NCBI RefSeq assembly: GCF_023272795.1
Contig: NZ_CP096829.1
Coordinates: 1,612,001 to 1,676,000, forward strand
Length of the DNA stretch: 64,000 nt
Direction: 5' to 3'
Source of the DNA: Flavobacterium humidisoli
GTDB lineage: Bacteria > Bacteroidota > Bacteroidia > Flavobacteriales > Flavobacteriaceae
Shown here: positions 9,485-16,374 of the stretch, piece after piece
How the letters are laid out: every line of letters starts with the position of its first letter
Numbering within the stretch: the first letter of the stretch is position 1
Notes under the pieces: model-generated
The model's database searches: none
The model's input: only the letters and a program-made list of their open reading frames with translations
Told to the model about the DNA's origin: nothing
Program-made: the position numbers and the translations under genes

Positions 9485-9492
9485 TAAATTTG
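9485..9492 (+). promoter_or_regulatory. Candidate -7 element for the thioredoxin gene
   Basis: TAAATTTG matches TAnnTTTG and lies 16 bases before the ATG at 9509, implying a very short leader. The nearest upstream TTG (9467-9469) is only 15 bases away, shorter than usual, so the call is weak. Confidence 0.35.
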
Positions 9493-9508
9493 CATAAAAT
9501 TCCTCGTT

Positions 9509-9976
9509 ATGAAAAAAATACTACTCATCGCTTTGTTTTTAATTGGAGCCGCCAATATTCAGGCACAAGAATTAAAATGGTATACAGATGTTAGAGAAGC
9601 AATTACTGTAAGTAACAAAGAACAAAAGCCAATGCTAATGTTTTTTACAGGCAGTGATTGGTGTGGTTGGTGTATTCGTTTGCAAAATGAAGTTTTAAAG
9701 ACTGCTGAGTTTAAAAAATGGGCTACAGATAATGTGGTTTTAGTTGAATTAGATTATCCTAGAGCCGTAGCGCAGACTCCAGAAATTAAAAATCAAAATA
9801 ACGAATTGCAGCAAGCTTTCGGTATTCAAGGGTTTCCAACGGTTTACTTTACAAGCGCAGAAACAAAAGACGGAAGAGTTAATTTTAAAGGTCTTGGTAA
9901 AACAGGATATGTTGCTGGTGGACCATCTGCTTGGTTAAATGTTGCAGAAGGAATAGTGCATCCGAAGAAATTATAA
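9509..9976 (+). CDS. Secreted thioredoxin-family protein with WCGWC active site
   Basis: A 155-residue protein with a cleavable signal peptide (MKKILLIALFLIGAANIQA, then QE). The thioredoxin fold carries the redox motif WCGWC at residues 51-55 and a cis-proline loop GFPTVYF. This arrangement resembles DUF255/thioredoxin_7-type periplasmic proteins, expected to reduce or exchange disulfides in exported proteins. It is the only one of three tandem related genes (9509, 10190, 10905) with both active-site cysteines. A strong terminator follows, so it is its own transcription unit. Confidence 0.88.
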   Translation: MKKILLIALFLIGAANIQAQELKWYTDVREAITVSNKEQKPMLMFFTGSDWCGWCIRLQNEVLKTAEFKKWATDNVVLVELDYPRAVAQTPEIKNQNNELQQAFGIQGFPTVYFTSAETKDGRVNFKGLGKTGYVAGGPSAWLNVAEGIVHPKKL

Positions 9977-9996
9977 ATTTAGAGTAAAAAATATCA

Positions 9997-10030
9997 AAAG
10001 GTCCCTTACATTGTAAGGGACCTTTTTTTG
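9997..10030 (+). terminator. Intrinsic terminator after the thioredoxin gene
   Basis: A 14-bp stem (AAAGGTCCCTTACA / TGTAAGGGACCTTT) with a small loop runs into seven T residues, about 20 bases after the stop codon. Confidence 0.93.
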
Positions 10031-10129
10031 TTTAGTAGGAAAAACTCTTTATAAAACTCTGGCGGATTGAGTAATATTTATTTTATTACGTTTAAAAAAA
10101 CACATAATGTATTTTTTGTGCTAATAAAA

Positions 10130-10160
10130 TTTGGATAACTAAAATATAATGTTAATTTCG
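10130..10160 (+). promoter_or_regulatory. Candidate promoter for the second thioredoxin-fold gene
   Basis: TTTG (10130-10133), a 19-base spacer and TAATTTCG (10153-10160, seven of eight with TAnnTTTG counting the free positions) lie 30 bases before the ATG at 10190. Confidence 0.45.
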
Positions 10161-10189
10161 TCTTGCTAATCTAACCAAAACCAATTTAT

Positions 10190-10642
10190 ATGACTAAAAA
10201 ATTACTTATCCTACTGTTTTTTTTAGGTTCATTTATGGCGCAAGCACAAAACTTAGCATGGAGAACAAACATGACAGATGCTATTGCTATAAGTAATGAC
10301 CAGAAAAAACCAATGCTGATTTTATTCACTGCCTCAGGTGTACCAGAAAATCTTCAAAATGAAATCTTTAAAACGCCCGATTTTGCTGTATGGTCACGTG
10401 ACAATGTGGTCTTAGTAAAATTAGATTTGTCTGATATGAATGCTTCAGATAGCGATCGCGAACAAAATGTGAAATTAAAAAATGCATTTGGAGTTCAAGA
10501 TCTTCCAGAAGTATGCTTTGCAATGGCGTCGGTAAGAAAAAACAAAACTACATTTAGTGCTTTAGGAAAAATAGCCTATAAACCTGGAGGAGCGAAAGCT
10601 TGGATTGCAGAATCAAATGCAATTTTACATCCAGCAGAATAG
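10190..10642 (+). CDS. Secreted thioredoxin-fold protein lacking the CxxC site
   Basis: A 150-residue paralogue of the 9509 product with a signal peptide (MTKKLLILLFFLGSFMAQA). It aligns along its length with that protein: LQNEIFKTPDF against LQNEVLKTAEF, and NAFGVQDLPEVCF against QAFGIQGFPTVYF. The WCGWC segment is missing and replaced by ASGVPEN, so ordinary disulfide exchange is not possible. The cis-proline is kept (residue 106), and a cysteine appears three residues later (Cys109) where the active paralogue has Tyr. A role in binding peptides or a single-cysteine chemistry are both possible, but neither is shown. It has its own promoter-like sequence and terminator. Confidence 0.82.
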   Translation: MTKKLLILLFFLGSFMAQAQNLAWRTNMTDAIAISNDQKKPMLILFTASGVPENLQNEIFKTPDFAVWSRDNVVLVKLDLSDMNASDSDREQNVKLKNAFGVQDLPEVCFAMASVRKNKTTFSALGKIAYKPGGAKAWIAESNAILHPAE

Positions 10643-10681
10643 TTAACGATTTCATTCGACTTTTATTTTAATTTTTTTTAG

Positions 10682-10716
10682 TCCCCTTTCTGTTTTACAG
10701 GAGGGGATTTTTTTTA
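10682..10716 (+). terminator. Terminator after the second thioredoxin-fold gene
   Basis: TCCCCT and AGGGGA arms with an inner CTGT/ACAG pairing and a small bulge are followed by a run of T residues. It lies 40 bases after the stop codon. Confidence 0.8.
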
Positions 10717-10904
10717 TTCTAAAAAGATCAATCAATATTTGATTATTTTTATTAGTGTTTATTTAACATTTATTAAAAAAGAGTCAATTTATTGTCAATT
10801 TGATTTTAATGCTTAGAAGTTGGTTTTTAATCTCTTAAATTCTTTATTGGATTCTATTTTTATACTATTTTAGTTTTATTAACATAACCCAAACCAAAAA
10901 TTAT

Positions 10905-11354
10905 ATGCCGAAAAAATTACTTATCCTACTATTTTTTTTAAGTCCATTTTATATGAATTCTCAAAATATAATTTGGAAAACAGACATCAATGATGCTGTA
11001 ACTGCAAGCGCAGAAAAGAGAAAACCTTTGCTGATTTTTTTTACTAGTCAAGGTGTGAGTTCTCAATTGCAAAATGAAATTTTTGCTACTCGTGATTTTG
11101 AAGAATGGTCCCGTAAAAATGTTATTTTGGTCAAGCTTGATCTTTCTGATCCATCTATCTCTGATGCAAGTAAAGAGCAAAATTTACGATTAAAAAATGC
11201 TTTTGGTATCGAAGAAATTCCGCAAGTGTGTTTTTCCGAAGTTACCAGTAGAAAAGGAAAGACCAATTTTAATAAACTTGGACTTATTGGCTATAAAGCT
11301 TCTGGAGTTAAATCTTGGATTTCTGAATCGGATTCGATTTTGAATCCAGAATAA
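10905..11354 (+). CDS. Third tandem thioredoxin-fold protein, also lacking CxxC
   Basis: A 149-residue protein closely related to the 10190 product (shared KKLLILLFFL signal peptide, WSR.NV.LVKLDLSD, EQN.RLKNAFG and the C-terminal S.SILNP region). The CxxC segment is again absent, with SQGVSSQ in its place. The cis-proline (Pro106) and the cysteine at position 109 (PQVCF) are both kept at the same numbering as in the second copy. This shared pattern indicates that the two degenerate copies arose from one ancestor that had already lost the redox site. It is exported to the periplasm or outside. Its terminator overlaps the 3' end of comEC on the opposite strand. Confidence 0.82.
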   Translation: MPKKLLILLFFLSPFYMNSQNIIWKTDINDAVTASAEKRKPLLIFFTSQGVSSQLQNEIFATRDFEEWSRKNVILVKLDLSDPSISDASKEQNLRLKNAFGIEEIPQVCFSEVTSRKGKTNFNKLGLIGYKASGVKSWISESDSILNPE

Positions 11355-11356
11355 AA

Positions 11357-13381
11357 TTACAATCTATAATATCCCTTTTCTTTTGTTGAATGAAAAGGGA
11401 TATTTTTTTTGAGGCAACTGTTCTTCCAATATTTCTGAATCGAATTCGAATTCGATCCGTCAGCTATAACAATTTTAGGGCGAATATTTTGTAGCAATCG
11501 ATCCAGATTTATTTTTGAAGTCTGAGTAAGAATTAAGATATCTGGATTCACTTTTTCTGGTAAAGTTTTAGTGCTGTCAATGATTAGAATTTTGGTGTTT
11601 TTAAAATAAAGCACATTTTTAATCTTTTTGATCCTAGACAAGGCAATTGAATTCCCTACGAGATACGAATTTATGTTTCGGTTGTTTTCCTTAATAGTGT
11701 CTCTAGTAAAAAGTACAAGGTTTCTTCCTGAACGCTCAGAAATGAGTGTATTGTTTCTTTCGTTGTAAACAATCAATTCTTCTCCTTTTTCTGTTTCTAT
11801 TTTGGTTAAAATAAATGCAAGCTGGATCATAATAATTGAAGTCAATGCAAATAGCAATTTGCTAAAACTTGGCTTTTTAATCCAGATAATTGTGCTAATT
11901 ATAAACAAAGAAAATGCCCATAAATGAAACAAATTAAAGCTGATGTCTCGGATAACAAATGAATCTAGAGAAGCAACAGCATGAATCGTAAGATTTAGCA
12001 GATAGATACTTTTCTCAAAAATCATTGTGATGAATAAGGGCGGACTGGTGAAAATGGCGATAATCATCACCACAATTCCAGCAATCATGATAAAGGATAA
12101 AATGGGAAGTATAATAATGTTCGTGACAAAAAATAATCCCGGAAATTGATGGAAATAATAAAGGCATAAAGGCAATGTGCCAATTTGAGCGGCGAATGAA
12201 ACCGTTAAAGCTTCCCAAATGTAAACTGTTATTTTGTTCTTTGGTTTGTAAATGTTTTTTAAAATAGGCTGTAGCCAAAGAATGAAAAAAAGTGCGATGT
12301 AACTTAATTGAAAGCCGACATCAAATAAAAAATAGGGTTCAAAAAGTAATATTAGTAAAATTGAAACTAGTAAAGTATGGTAGATGTTGCCAGTTCGGCG
12401 TAAATGATTTCCAATTGCAAGAAAGGAAAACATGACTACAGATCTCAAAACTGAAGGTGATAAACCAGAAATAATAGCAAAACCAGCTAAGGAAATTAGA
12501 ATGCAGGCTAGTTTAAAAAATGAACCTTTTTTTGTGTTTGGAATTGGTTGGAGTATAAAAGTGATAAAAAGCATTATAAAGCCAACATGAAGCCCGGAAA
12601 CAGATAAAACGTGTGTAGCGCCAGAGTATTGATAATCTTGGATAATATCTTGTGATATGTCCTGCTGCTGACCCAAAATGAGCGCTAGAGCCACGTTCAT
12701 TTCAGATTTGCTGAATTTTGACTTTTCAAGATTGAAAATTATTCGTGAATGCAATTTGGCACAATAATACCAAATGTCCTTTTGAATGTTTTTGTTCACT
12801 AAAATTTCTTTTTTGGAACAATAGATCTGAGCATAAATTTGTTTGTCTGCCAAATAGCTGCTGTAATCAAATTGATTTGGATTTTTACTGGGTTTATTTC
12901 GCTGTAAAAGCGTTTGAATTTTAATGCTGTTTCCTATAATTAGACGATTGTGGCTGCTGCCTTTTTGAACGTTTACAATTATTTTTCCAGAATAAACTTT
13001 TCCAGAAATTGTTTTGATAAGCCCAATGTAACGATCACTGTAATCATTACTTTTTAAATTTTCTCTCAGGATTAAAGTAAGAGATTGTTTTTTTTCAAAT
13101 GCTGCTTTACAATGCGTGTAATTATTCTTTTGAAGACTTTCGGTATGGCTAATAAGAGTAAAAGAACCCAAGAAGAAAGATAGCAAGTAAACTGAAATCC
13201 CAAAAAGAATTGTTTTCTTGTTGTTTTTTAAATTCCAGACATATGTAATGACAAAAAGGGAAAGGCAAATTATTAGCAAATAATTAATTGCCAGAATAGG
13301 TATATGTATGTAATAAGTTGTGATGACACCTATTATAAAAGCGATTGTAATTTTTATTAACGGAAAATCTAATACTTTCAT
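11357..13381 (-). CDS. comEC: ComEC/Rec2-family membrane protein
   Basis: A 674-residue polytopic membrane protein. An N-terminal membrane pair and a soluble OB-like domain (DUF4131 type, about residues 60-190) precede the ComEC/Rec2 membrane domain (about 220-490), with the typical GATHVLSVSGLHVGF and SGLSPSVLRSVVMF motifs. In transformable bacteria ComEC forms the inner-membrane channel for single-stranded DNA. The C-terminal part (about 520-674) is where many ComECs carry a metallo-beta-lactamase domain; here no HxHxDH motif is visible, so that part appears degenerate or truncated. It is last in the surE-lpxB group. Natural competence is not implied by this gene alone. Confidence 0.9.
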   Translation of the reverse strand: MKVLDFPLIKITIAFIIGVITTYYIHIPILAINYLLIICLSLFVITYVWNLKNNKKTILFGISVYLLSFFLGSFTLISHTESLQKNNYTHCKAAFEKKQSLTLILRENLKSNDYSDRYIGLIKTISGKVYSGKIIVNVQKGSSHNRLIIGNSIKIQTLLQRNKPSKNPNQFDYSSYLADKQIYAQIYCSKKEILVNKNIQKDIWYYCAKLHSRIIFNLEKSKFSKSEMNVALALILGQQQDISQDIIQDYQYSGATHVLSVSGLHVGFIMLFITFILQPIPNTKKGSFFKLACILISLAGFAIISGLSPSVLRSVVMFSFLAIGNHLRRTGNIYHTLLVSILLILLFEPYFLFDVGFQLSYIALFFILWLQPILKNIYKPKNKITVYIWEALTVSFAAQIGTLPLCLYYFHQFPGLFFVTNIIILPILSFIMIAGIVVMIIAIFTSPPLFITMIFEKSIYLLNLTIHAVASLDSFVIRDISFNLFHLWAFSLFIISTIIWIKKPSFSKLLFALTSIIMIQLAFILTKIETEKGEELIVYNERNNTLISERSGRNLVLFTRDTIKENNRNINSYLVGNSIALSRIKKIKNVLYFKNTKILIIDSTKTLPEKVNPDILILTQTSKINLDRLLQNIRPKIVIADGSNSNSIQKYWKNSCLKKNIPFHSTKEKGYYRL
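11368..11410 (+). terminator. Terminator of the third thioredoxin-fold gene, inside comEC coding sequence
   Basis: ATATCCCTTTTC and GAAAAGGGATAT form a perfect 12-bp stem followed by eight T residues on the plus strand. On the minus strand the same bases encode the last residues of ComEC, so the two convergent units overlap by function. Confidence 0.85.
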
Positions 13382-13431
13382 GGCTTAAAAGTATTAAAAA
13401 TTTGTAAGAAAAATAATAAAAAAATATCTTT

Positions 13432-13929
13432 TTATGGAAGAATCCTATTTACCTGTTCAAAAGAGTTTTTGTAATAAGTTTCTTTGGTAGAGGAAATAAT
13501 TACACCTTTTGAAGTAGAAGAATGAACAAATTTTATTTCATCAGAATTAACCTCGGTAATTAGTCCGACGTGATTGATTTGTCTGCTTTTGTTGGTTTTA
13601 AAGAAGATTAAATCTCCCTTTTTGGCATCATTTAACGGAACAACTTTTCCAATTTTTGCTTGGTCGAAAGAACTTCTCGGAAGTTGGATGTTTTCACTTT
13701 CGAAAGTGGTGTAAACCAGTCCAGAACAATCAAAACCGCTTTTTGTAGTTCCGCCTGCTTTATAGCGAACGCCAATATTGTCAGTGGCTTTTTCAATTAA
13801 ATTATTAACCAAAGCTCTGTTTTCTTTTTTTGATTCGCTTTTTGTGCTGTTTTTTGATACCGCCGTCGAAGTTGATTTACAAGAAGTAACAGCAATTGCT
13901 AAAAGCAGAAAAATTACAATTCGTTTCAA
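13432..13929 (-). CDS. NlpC/P60 (C40) cell-wall peptidase lipoprotein
   Basis: A 165-residue lipoprotein. The lipobox AVTSC places the lipid-modified cysteine at residue 17, and a Ser/Lys-rich linker leads to an NlpC/P60 domain. The catalytic Cys is in GFDCSGLV (about residue 70) and the His in INHVGLI (about 120). Such enzymes cut the gamma-D-glutamyl-diamino acid bond or related bonds in peptidoglycan stem peptides. The gene starts 5 bases after the lpxB stop codon, so the two are likely to be co-transcribed. Its position among envelope genes agrees with a periplasmic role. Confidence 0.9.
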   Translation of the reverse strand: MKRIVIFLLLAIAVTSCKSTSTAVSKNSTKSESKKENRALVNNLIEKATDNIGVRYKAGGTTKSGFDCSGLVYTTFESENIQLPRSSFDQAKIGKVVPLNDAKKGDLIFFKTNKSRQINHVGLITEVNSDEIKFVHSSTSKGVIISSTKETYYKNSFEQVNRILP

Positions 13930-13934
13930 ATCAA

Positions 13935-15056
13935 TTAATTATTTTGTTTTAAATCGGCAACAATGAGTTTTGCTGTGTTTTTACTTGCGCCAACTCCACC
14001 TAATTTTTGTTCTAATATATCGTAATTTTGTAGCACTTTATTGCGATGGCCAGGTTCTAATAATTTTTGAAGTTCTTCTTTGATTCGTTTTTTATTGCAA
14101 TCTCCTTGAATCAATTCGGTTACAACTTCTTGATCCATAATTAAATTGACGAGAGAAATATATTTTAATGTAATAATACGTTTTGCAATTTGGTACGATA
14201 CTTCACTTCCTTTATAGCAAACTACTTCGGGAACTTTAAAAAGAGCTGTTTCAAGAGTTGCCGTTCCAGAAGTTACCAGAGCAGCGGTAGAAGAACGAAG
14301 TAAATCGTACGTTTTGTTCGAAACAAAGGCGATGTTTTTATTTTTTAGAAACTGCTGATAAAATTCGTATTCCTGGCTCGGAGCACCTGCAATAACAAAT
14401 TCATAATCTTGAAAATCATCCACAACGCTCAGCATTACGCTCAGCATTTTGGTAATTTCCTGTTTACGGCTTCCAGGCAGAACGGCAATAATTGGCTTTT
14501 CGCCTAAATTATTTTCTTTTCTAAATAAAGCTTCATCAAATGGGGGCTGATTCTGAATGGCATCAATAAGCGGATGTCCGACAAAATCTACAGGAAAATG
14601 ATGTTTGTCTTCGTAAAAGCTTTTCTCGAAAGGCAAAATAACATACATCTTATCAACGTCTTGTTTGATTGCTTTAATTCGGTTTTCTTTCCAAGCCCAA
14701 ATTTGAGGAGAAATATAGTAATGCGTTTTATAGCCTAATTCTTTTGCCCATTTTGCAATTCGCATATTAAAACCAGGATAATCAATAAAAATAATCACAT
14801 CTGGTTTGAACTCCGAGATGTCTTTTTTACAGATTTTAATATTGTTTAAAATGGTTTTTAAATTGAAAACCACTTCGATAAAGCCCATAAAAGCTAGGTC
14901 GCGATAGTGTTTTACTAGAGTTCCGCCTGCTTTTTGCATTAAGTCTCCACCCCAAAATCTAATTTCTGCTTCTGGATCTTCAATATATAAGGCTTTCATT
15001 AAATTTGAACCATGTAAATCTCCAGAGGCTTCTCCTGCAATTATGTAATACTTCAT
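13935..15056 (-). CDS. lpxB: Lipid-A-disaccharide synthase
   Basis: A 373-residue GT19 glycosyltransferase that joins UDP-2,3-diacylglucosamine and lipid X to make the lipid A disaccharide at the inner-membrane surface. The start IIAGEASGDLHGSNLMKAL is the family's hallmark N-terminal motif, and PGFNMRIAKWAK, YYISPQIWAWKE and VLPGSRKQEI are all characteristic. Length is normal for the family. It lies downstream of surE and a small membrane gene, in a group seen repeatedly in Bacteroidota, and directly upstream of the C40 peptidase. Confidence 0.96.
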   Translation of the reverse strand: MKYYIIAGEASGDLHGSNLMKALYIEDPEAEIRFWGGDLMQKAGGTLVKHYRDLAFMGFIEVVFNLKTILNNIKICKKDISEFKPDVIIFIDYPGFNMRIAKWAKELGYKTHYYISPQIWAWKENRIKAIKQDVDKMYVILPFEKSFYEDKHHFPVDFVGHPLIDAIQNQPPFDEALFRKENNLGEKPIIAVLPGSRKQEITKMLSVMLSVVDDFQDYEFVIAGAPSQEYEFYQQFLKNKNIAFVSNKTYDLLRSSTAALVTSGTATLETALFKVPEVVCYKGSEVSYQIAKRIITLKYISLVNLIMDQEVVTELIQGDCNKKRIKEELQKLLEPGHRNKVLQNYDILEQKLGGVGASKNTAKLIVADLKQNN

Positions 15057-15119
15057 GTTGGTTTTTTTGTAAATGTGCTAAAGTTGTAACTACTAAAGGG
15101 AACTTAGCAAAGATAAGAT

Positions 15120-15389
15120 TTAAATAACTAATGTAGAAATTGCCAGAACAATCACGGCTAAAATTACGCCTCGAGCCATATATTCTTTATCTCTTTTGAG
15201 GAGAATAGCAAATACGGCAAGATCCAAAAGGGTTCCTATAGTAATTATTTTTCCGAGATATCCGTATTCTCGAATCATTTGAAATCCTTGCGAAATGTCA
15301 AATGTGGTAAAAAAAGTGATGAACAAATAGCTTCCTAAAAGAGCTGTAAAGATTCCGATTAAAAAACCGATCAGTATTTCTTTAGTCAT
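15120..15389 (-). CDS. Small membrane protein between surE and lpxB
   Basis: An 89-residue protein with three predicted membrane spans (about residues 5-27, 46-64 and 70-88) and a short charged loop KRDKEYMARG. I do not recognise a named family. Its start overlaps the 3' end of surE by 8 bases, and lpxB begins 63 bases after its stop, so it belongs to the same operon. The arrangement suggests an envelope-associated role, but nothing in the sequence shows a mechanism. Confidence 0.78.
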   Translation of the reverse strand: MTKEILIGFLIGIFTALLGSYLFITFFTTFDISQGFQMIREYGYLGKIITIGTLLDLAVFAILLKRDKEYMARGVILAVIVLAISTLVI

Positions 15390-16161
15390 TTAATTTCCAA
15401 GTATTAAGTTGTTGAATAGAGTGGTGAGCGGTCAAGTCAAATTGTACAGGAACTACCGAAATGTATCCATTTGCCAAAGCCCATTCGTCTGTATCTTCGC
15501 CTTTATCTTCGTTAACAAATTTTCCTGCAAGCCAGTAATAATCTTTTCCAAAAGGAGTTTGTCTTTTGTCAAACTTCTGTGCGTAATAGGCTTTCGCTTG
15601 ACGGCAAACTTTAATTCCTTTAATTTCAGATTCCTTTAATTTTGGAAAATTGACATTTAAAACTACTCCTGGCGGAAGTTTATTCGCTAGGGTTTCTAAA
15701 GTAATTTTTTTTACAAAAGACTTTATAGGTTCAAAATCGGCATTCCAATCAAAATCTAAAAGCGAAAAACCTATTGCTTGAATACCTTCGATTCCAGCTT
15801 CAACCGCGGCGCTCATGGTTCCAGAATATATGACATTAATAGAAGAATTCGATCCGTGATTTATTCCCGAAACGCACAAATCGGGTTTGCGTTTTAAGAT
15901 TTCATTAACTGCCAGTTTTACACAGTCAACAGGAGTTCCAGAGCAGCTGTACTCTGCAATTGTGTCACTATCTTTAGAGATTTTATCAATAAATAAAGTA
16001 TTATTAACGGTGATTGCGTGTCCCATTGCGCTTTGCGGTTTATCTGGCGCAACTACAATAACATCGCCTATGGTTTCCATAACGCTAATAAGGGCTCTAA
16101 TTCCAGGAGCCAAAATACCATCATCGTTGGTTACTAATATAAGTGGTTTCTCAGCTTTCAT
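15382..16161 (-). CDS. surE: 5'/3'-nucleotidase SurE
   Basis: A 259-residue SurE phosphatase that dephosphorylates nucleoside 5'- and 3'-monophosphates. The metal-binding motif NDDG sits at residues 12-15, and the conserved APDKPQSAMGHAIT, SGINHGSN and YSGTMSAAVEA segments are present. The family uses a divalent cation, often Mn2+ or Mg2+, and acts in the cytoplasm. It is first in the minus-strand group leading to lpxB. It is divergent from the Prc-like protease, with about 210 bases between them. Confidence 0.95.
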   Translation of the reverse strand: MKAEKPLILVTNDDGILAPGIRALISVMETIGDVIVVAPDKPQSAMGHAITVNNTLFIDKISKDSDTIAEYSCSGTPVDCVKLAVNEILKRKPDLCVSGINHGSNSSINVIYSGTMSAAVEAGIEGIQAIGFSLLDFDWNADFEPIKSFVKKITLETLANKLPPGVVLNVNFPKLKESEIKGIKVCRQAKAYYAQKFDKRQTPFGKDYYWLAGKFVNEDKGEDTDEWALANGYISVVPVQFDLTAHHSIQQLNTWKLND

Positions 16162-16279
16162 TTAATAAATATTATGTGTAATTTTAACAATTGTAAGATT
16201 TTAAAAACAAATTTAGGCGCATATTCTTTGGGATAAGTCACAAATACTGCAAAATTTGTCAACTAAGGTAAAGAACTTT

Positions 16280-16308
16280 TTTGCGAATTAAACATTTTTA
16301 TATCTTTA
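16280..16308 (+). promoter_or_regulatory. Candidate promoter for the Prc-like protease
   Basis: TTTG (16280-16283), a 17-base spacer and TATCTTTA (16301-16308) resemble the Bacteroidota promoter, with one mismatch at the final G. A leader of about 60 bases would precede the ATG at 16375. Confidence 0.4.
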
Positions 16309-16374
16309 ACAAAAAATTATCGAAGCGTTAGCTCTCGTGGCATAGTTTTTAACGTAACTTAGATAAAAAAATTG

